Assembly: GCA_031267205.1 (NCBI GenBank)
Contig: JAIRZN010000115.1
Span: 1-8,729, forward strand
DNA: 8,729 nt
From: Tannerellaceae bacterium
Lineage (GTDB): Bacteria > Bacteroidota > Bacteroidia > Bacteroidales > Tannerellaceae
Direction: 5' to 3'
Shown here one piece after another: positions 6,803 to 8,729 of this stretch (within the stretch, counting starts at the first letter, position 1; the number at the start of each line of letters is the position of its first letter). The notes under the pieces were generated by a model. It searched no databases, was not told the DNA's origin, and worked only from the letters and a program-made list of their open reading frames with translations. The position numbers were made by a program, and so were the translations under genes.

Positions 6803-7420
6803 ATGGAAGAATTATTAAGCACATTCGTGCGGGCGGTCTTTGTCGACAACATGCTATTCGCATACTATCTGGGCATGTGCTCCTTCTTAGCCGTCTCCAA
6901 AAACGTGAAGACCGCCCTCGGACTGGGCGTAGCCGTAACGTTTATCCTCGTATGTACACTGCCCATCAATTATATGCTTGAAAACTACGTGCTCAAGGAA
7001 GGCGCGCTGGGATGGCTGGGAACCGCCTTCGCGGAAATAAACCTCAGCTTCCTCTCGCTGCTCATCTTCATAGCCGTCATCGCCTCCTTCACGCAATTAG
7101 TCGAAATGGTCATCGAACGTTTCGCACCGGCCCTGTACGCATCCCTGGGGATATTCCTGCCACTCATCGCCGTCAACTGCGCCATACTCGGCGGCTCGCT
7201 CTTCATGCAACAGAGGGCGTTCGAGAACGTAGGCGTCGTCACAGTCTACGGCTTAGGCTCCGGAATCGGCTGGCTGCTCGCCATCGTAGGCATGGCCGCC
7301 GTCCGCGAGAAATTAGCCTATTCAAATATCCCGAAACCTTTAAGAGGCCTCGGAATTTCGTTCATCATCACCGGCCTGATGGGTATAGGATTCATGTGCT
7401 TCTCCGGCCTGAAAATTTAG
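6803..7420 (+). CDS. nqrE: Na+-translocating NADH:quinone oxidoreductase subunit E
   Basis: NqrE is the membrane partner of NqrD and sits in the membrane with the opposite topology. The 205-residue product has about six hydrophobic segments. C26 (LGMCSFLAVSK, 23-33) and C126 (VNCAILGGSLF, 124-134) correspond to the 2Fe-2S ligands C26 and C120 of Vibrio cholerae; the shift of six fits the slightly longer protein (about 198 in Vibrio). MVIERFAPALYASLGIFLPLI (102-122, key E105, P109 and P120) and GLGSGIGWLLAI (150-161) are typical. C51 and C199 are extra cysteines with no known role. A 33-nt A/C-rich spacer separates it from nqrD, the longest gap in the operon, with no Shine-Dalgarno or promoter match seen; 27 nt separate it from nqrF. 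Confidence 0.95.
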   Translation: MEELLSTFVRAVFVDNMLFAYYLGMCSFLAVSKNVKTALGLGVAVTFILVCTLPINYMLENYVLKEGALGWLGTAFAEINLSFLSLLIFIAVIASFTQLVEMVIERFAPALYASLGIFLPLIAVNCAILGGSLFMQQRAFENVGVVTVYGLGSGIGWLLAIVGMAAVREKLAYSNIPKPLRGLGISFIITGLMGIGFMCFSGLKI

Positions 7421-7447
7421 TATTAACGCATTTAACGAAATATACAG

Positions 7448-8710
7448 ATGATTCTATTAATGTCAGGCGGACTTACCATCGCAACAGGAGCGATCGTCTT
7501 CTTGCTGATTACGCTAATATTAGTCGGCGCGCTGCTTTACGCTAAAGCGAAACTTATCCCTTCGGGTCAGGTAAACATGGTGGTTAACAACGAGAAAAAG
7601 TTCGACGTCCCACTGGGAGGAACCGTACTCGGAACGCTGCAAAGCAACGGCATCTTCCTATCCTCAGCCTGTGGCGGAAGCGGAAGCTGCGGACAATGCC
7701 GCTGCCAGATACCCGAAGGAGGCGGGAGCATACTGCCTACCGAAGCAGGATTCTTCTCCCGAAAACAAATAAAGGACAACTGGAGGCTGGGATGCCAGAC
7801 AAAGGTCAAGGAAAACATCCGCATCATCGTCCCCGAATCAGTCTTCGGAGTGAAAGAATGGGAATGCACCGTAGTATCAAACCATAACGTAGCATCCTTC
7901 ATCAAGGAATTTACCGTGAAACTCCCCGAAGGCGAGGTGATGAACTTCCAGCCGGGCAGCTACTCGCAAATCCTCGTCCCAAAATACAATATGTCATACG
8001 AAAACATCGACGTGGACGATCGCTTCAAAGACGAATGGGACAAGTTCAAGATGTGGGGCCTAGCCTGCCGCAACGACGAGGAAACGATACGCGCCTACTC
8101 AATGGCCAACTATCCCGCCGAAGGAAACATCATCACCCTGAACGTGCGCATAGCAACGCCGCCCTTCGACCGCGCCGCGGGGACATGGAAAGCGGGCGTC
8201 AAGCCGGGCATCGCCTCCTCCTATATCTTTACGCTCAAACCCGGCGACAAGGTGAAGATGTCAGGCCCATACGGGGACTTCCATATCCTCGATACACGGC
8301 GCGAAATGCTATACATCGGCGGCGGAGCAGGCATGGCTCCCCTCAGGGCGCATTTGCTGCACCTCTTTAATACGCTGAAAACGACCGACCGAACAGTCTC
8401 TTACTGGTACGGCGCACGCTCCAAGAACGAAATCTTCTACGAAGAAGACTTCCGCACAATAGAGGCCGAATACCCGAACTTCAAGTTCCACATCGCCCTC
8501 TCCGAGCCCCGCCCCGAAGACAATTGGAAGGGATACGTAGGCTTTATCCACAAAGTAATTCACGATAACTACCTCAAGGATCACGAAGCGCCCGAAGACA
8601 TCGAATACTACATGTGCGGCCCCGGCCCGATGTCCGACGCCGTGAAAGGCATGTTAGACAACCTCGGCGTTCCCCCCGAAATGCTGATGTTCGACGACTT
8701 CGGAGCATAA
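7448..8710 (+). CDS. nqrF: Na+-translocating NADH:quinone oxidoreductase subunit F (NADH dehydrogenase subunit)
   Basis: NqrF is the entry point: it oxidises cytoplasmic NADH and passes electrons from FAD to a 2Fe-2S centre. The 420-residue product has one membrane helix (about 10-31), a ferredoxin domain with ligands C75, C81, C84 and C116 (spacing identical to C70/C76/C79/C111 of Vibrio cholerae), an FAD domain with RAYSMAN (216-222), and an NADH domain with GGGAGMAPLR (291-300) and CGPGPM (390-395). The C-terminus is FDDFGA; F418 matches the penultimate-region aromatic F406 that stacks near FAD in Vibrio. C86 is an additional cysteine beside the cluster. Met1 is taken as start; Met5 (7460) is possible and changes nothing functional. 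It is the last nqr gene; only 19 bases follow the stop, so a terminator or further operon genes cannot be judged. Confidence 0.96.
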   Translation: MILLMSGGLTIATGAIVFLLITLILVGALLYAKAKLIPSGQVNMVVNNEKKFDVPLGGTVLGTLQSNGIFLSSACGGSGSCGQCRCQIPEGGGSILPTEAGFFSRKQIKDNWRLGCQTKVKENIRIIVPESVFGVKEWECTVVSNHNVASFIKEFTVKLPEGEVMNFQPGSYSQILVPKYNMSYENIDVDDRFKDEWDKFKMWGLACRNDEETIRAYSMANYPAEGNIITLNVRIATPPFDRAAGTWKAGVKPGIASSYIFTLKPGDKVKMSGPYGDFHILDTRREMLYIGGGAGMAPLRAHLLHLFNTLKTTDRTVSYWYGARSKNEIFYEEDFRTIEAEYPNFKFHIALSEPRPEDNWKGYVGFIHKVIHDNYLKDHEAPEDIEYYMCGPGPMSDAVKGMLDNLGVPPEMLMFDDFGA

Positions 8711-8729
8711 GACACAAGAAACCAACAAA

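Noticed and set aside
7012..7545. A 177-codon plus-strand frame across the nqrE-nqrF junction
   Set aside because: It is out of frame with two well-conserved genes and is rich in Arg and His, as expected from shifted reading of this composition.

Overview
The window looks like a chromosomal segment from a member of the phylum Bacteroidota, probably order Bacteroidales. Three things point there: a type IX secretion system (T9SS) plug gene, promoters of the Bacteroidota type (TAnnTTTG at -7), and gene starts that mostly lack Shine-Dalgarno sites. I cannot name a genus. The content is mostly core metabolism; I found no mobile element, CRISPR array, RNA gene or clearly new system.

Layout: bases 1-90 hold a GC-rich, REP-like intergenic repeat with two near-identical 15-bp units 40 bp apart. 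A good promoter (about 103-132) then drives a PIN-PhoH ATPase gene (171-1511, +). Its 3' end overlaps by 21 bp the convergent gene for a T9SS plug protein with a signal peptide (1491-2747, -). A 118-bp divergent spacer (2748-2865) carries the nqrA promoter and a small inverted repeat in the nqrA leader.

From 2866 to 8710 lies a complete six-gene operon, nqrABCDEF (+), for the sodium-pumping NADH:quinone oxidoreductase. NqrF oxidises NADH through FAD and a 2Fe-2S cluster. Electrons then pass through a membrane 2Fe-2S site made by NqrD and NqrE, covalent FMN on NqrC and NqrB, and riboflavin in NqrB, ending at quinone with NqrA in the complex; Na+ is exported. All the cofactor residues I know for the family can be found. 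The apbE flavin transferase that loads the FMNs is not in the window.

The points most worth a second look are the switch in strand composition near 2750 (G/T-rich plus strand on the left whatever the gene direction, neutral to C-rich on the right), the repeat at 1-90, the TTG start of nqrB, the convergent gene overlap, the inverted repeat at the nqrA start, and the T9SS plug gene divergent from nqr.
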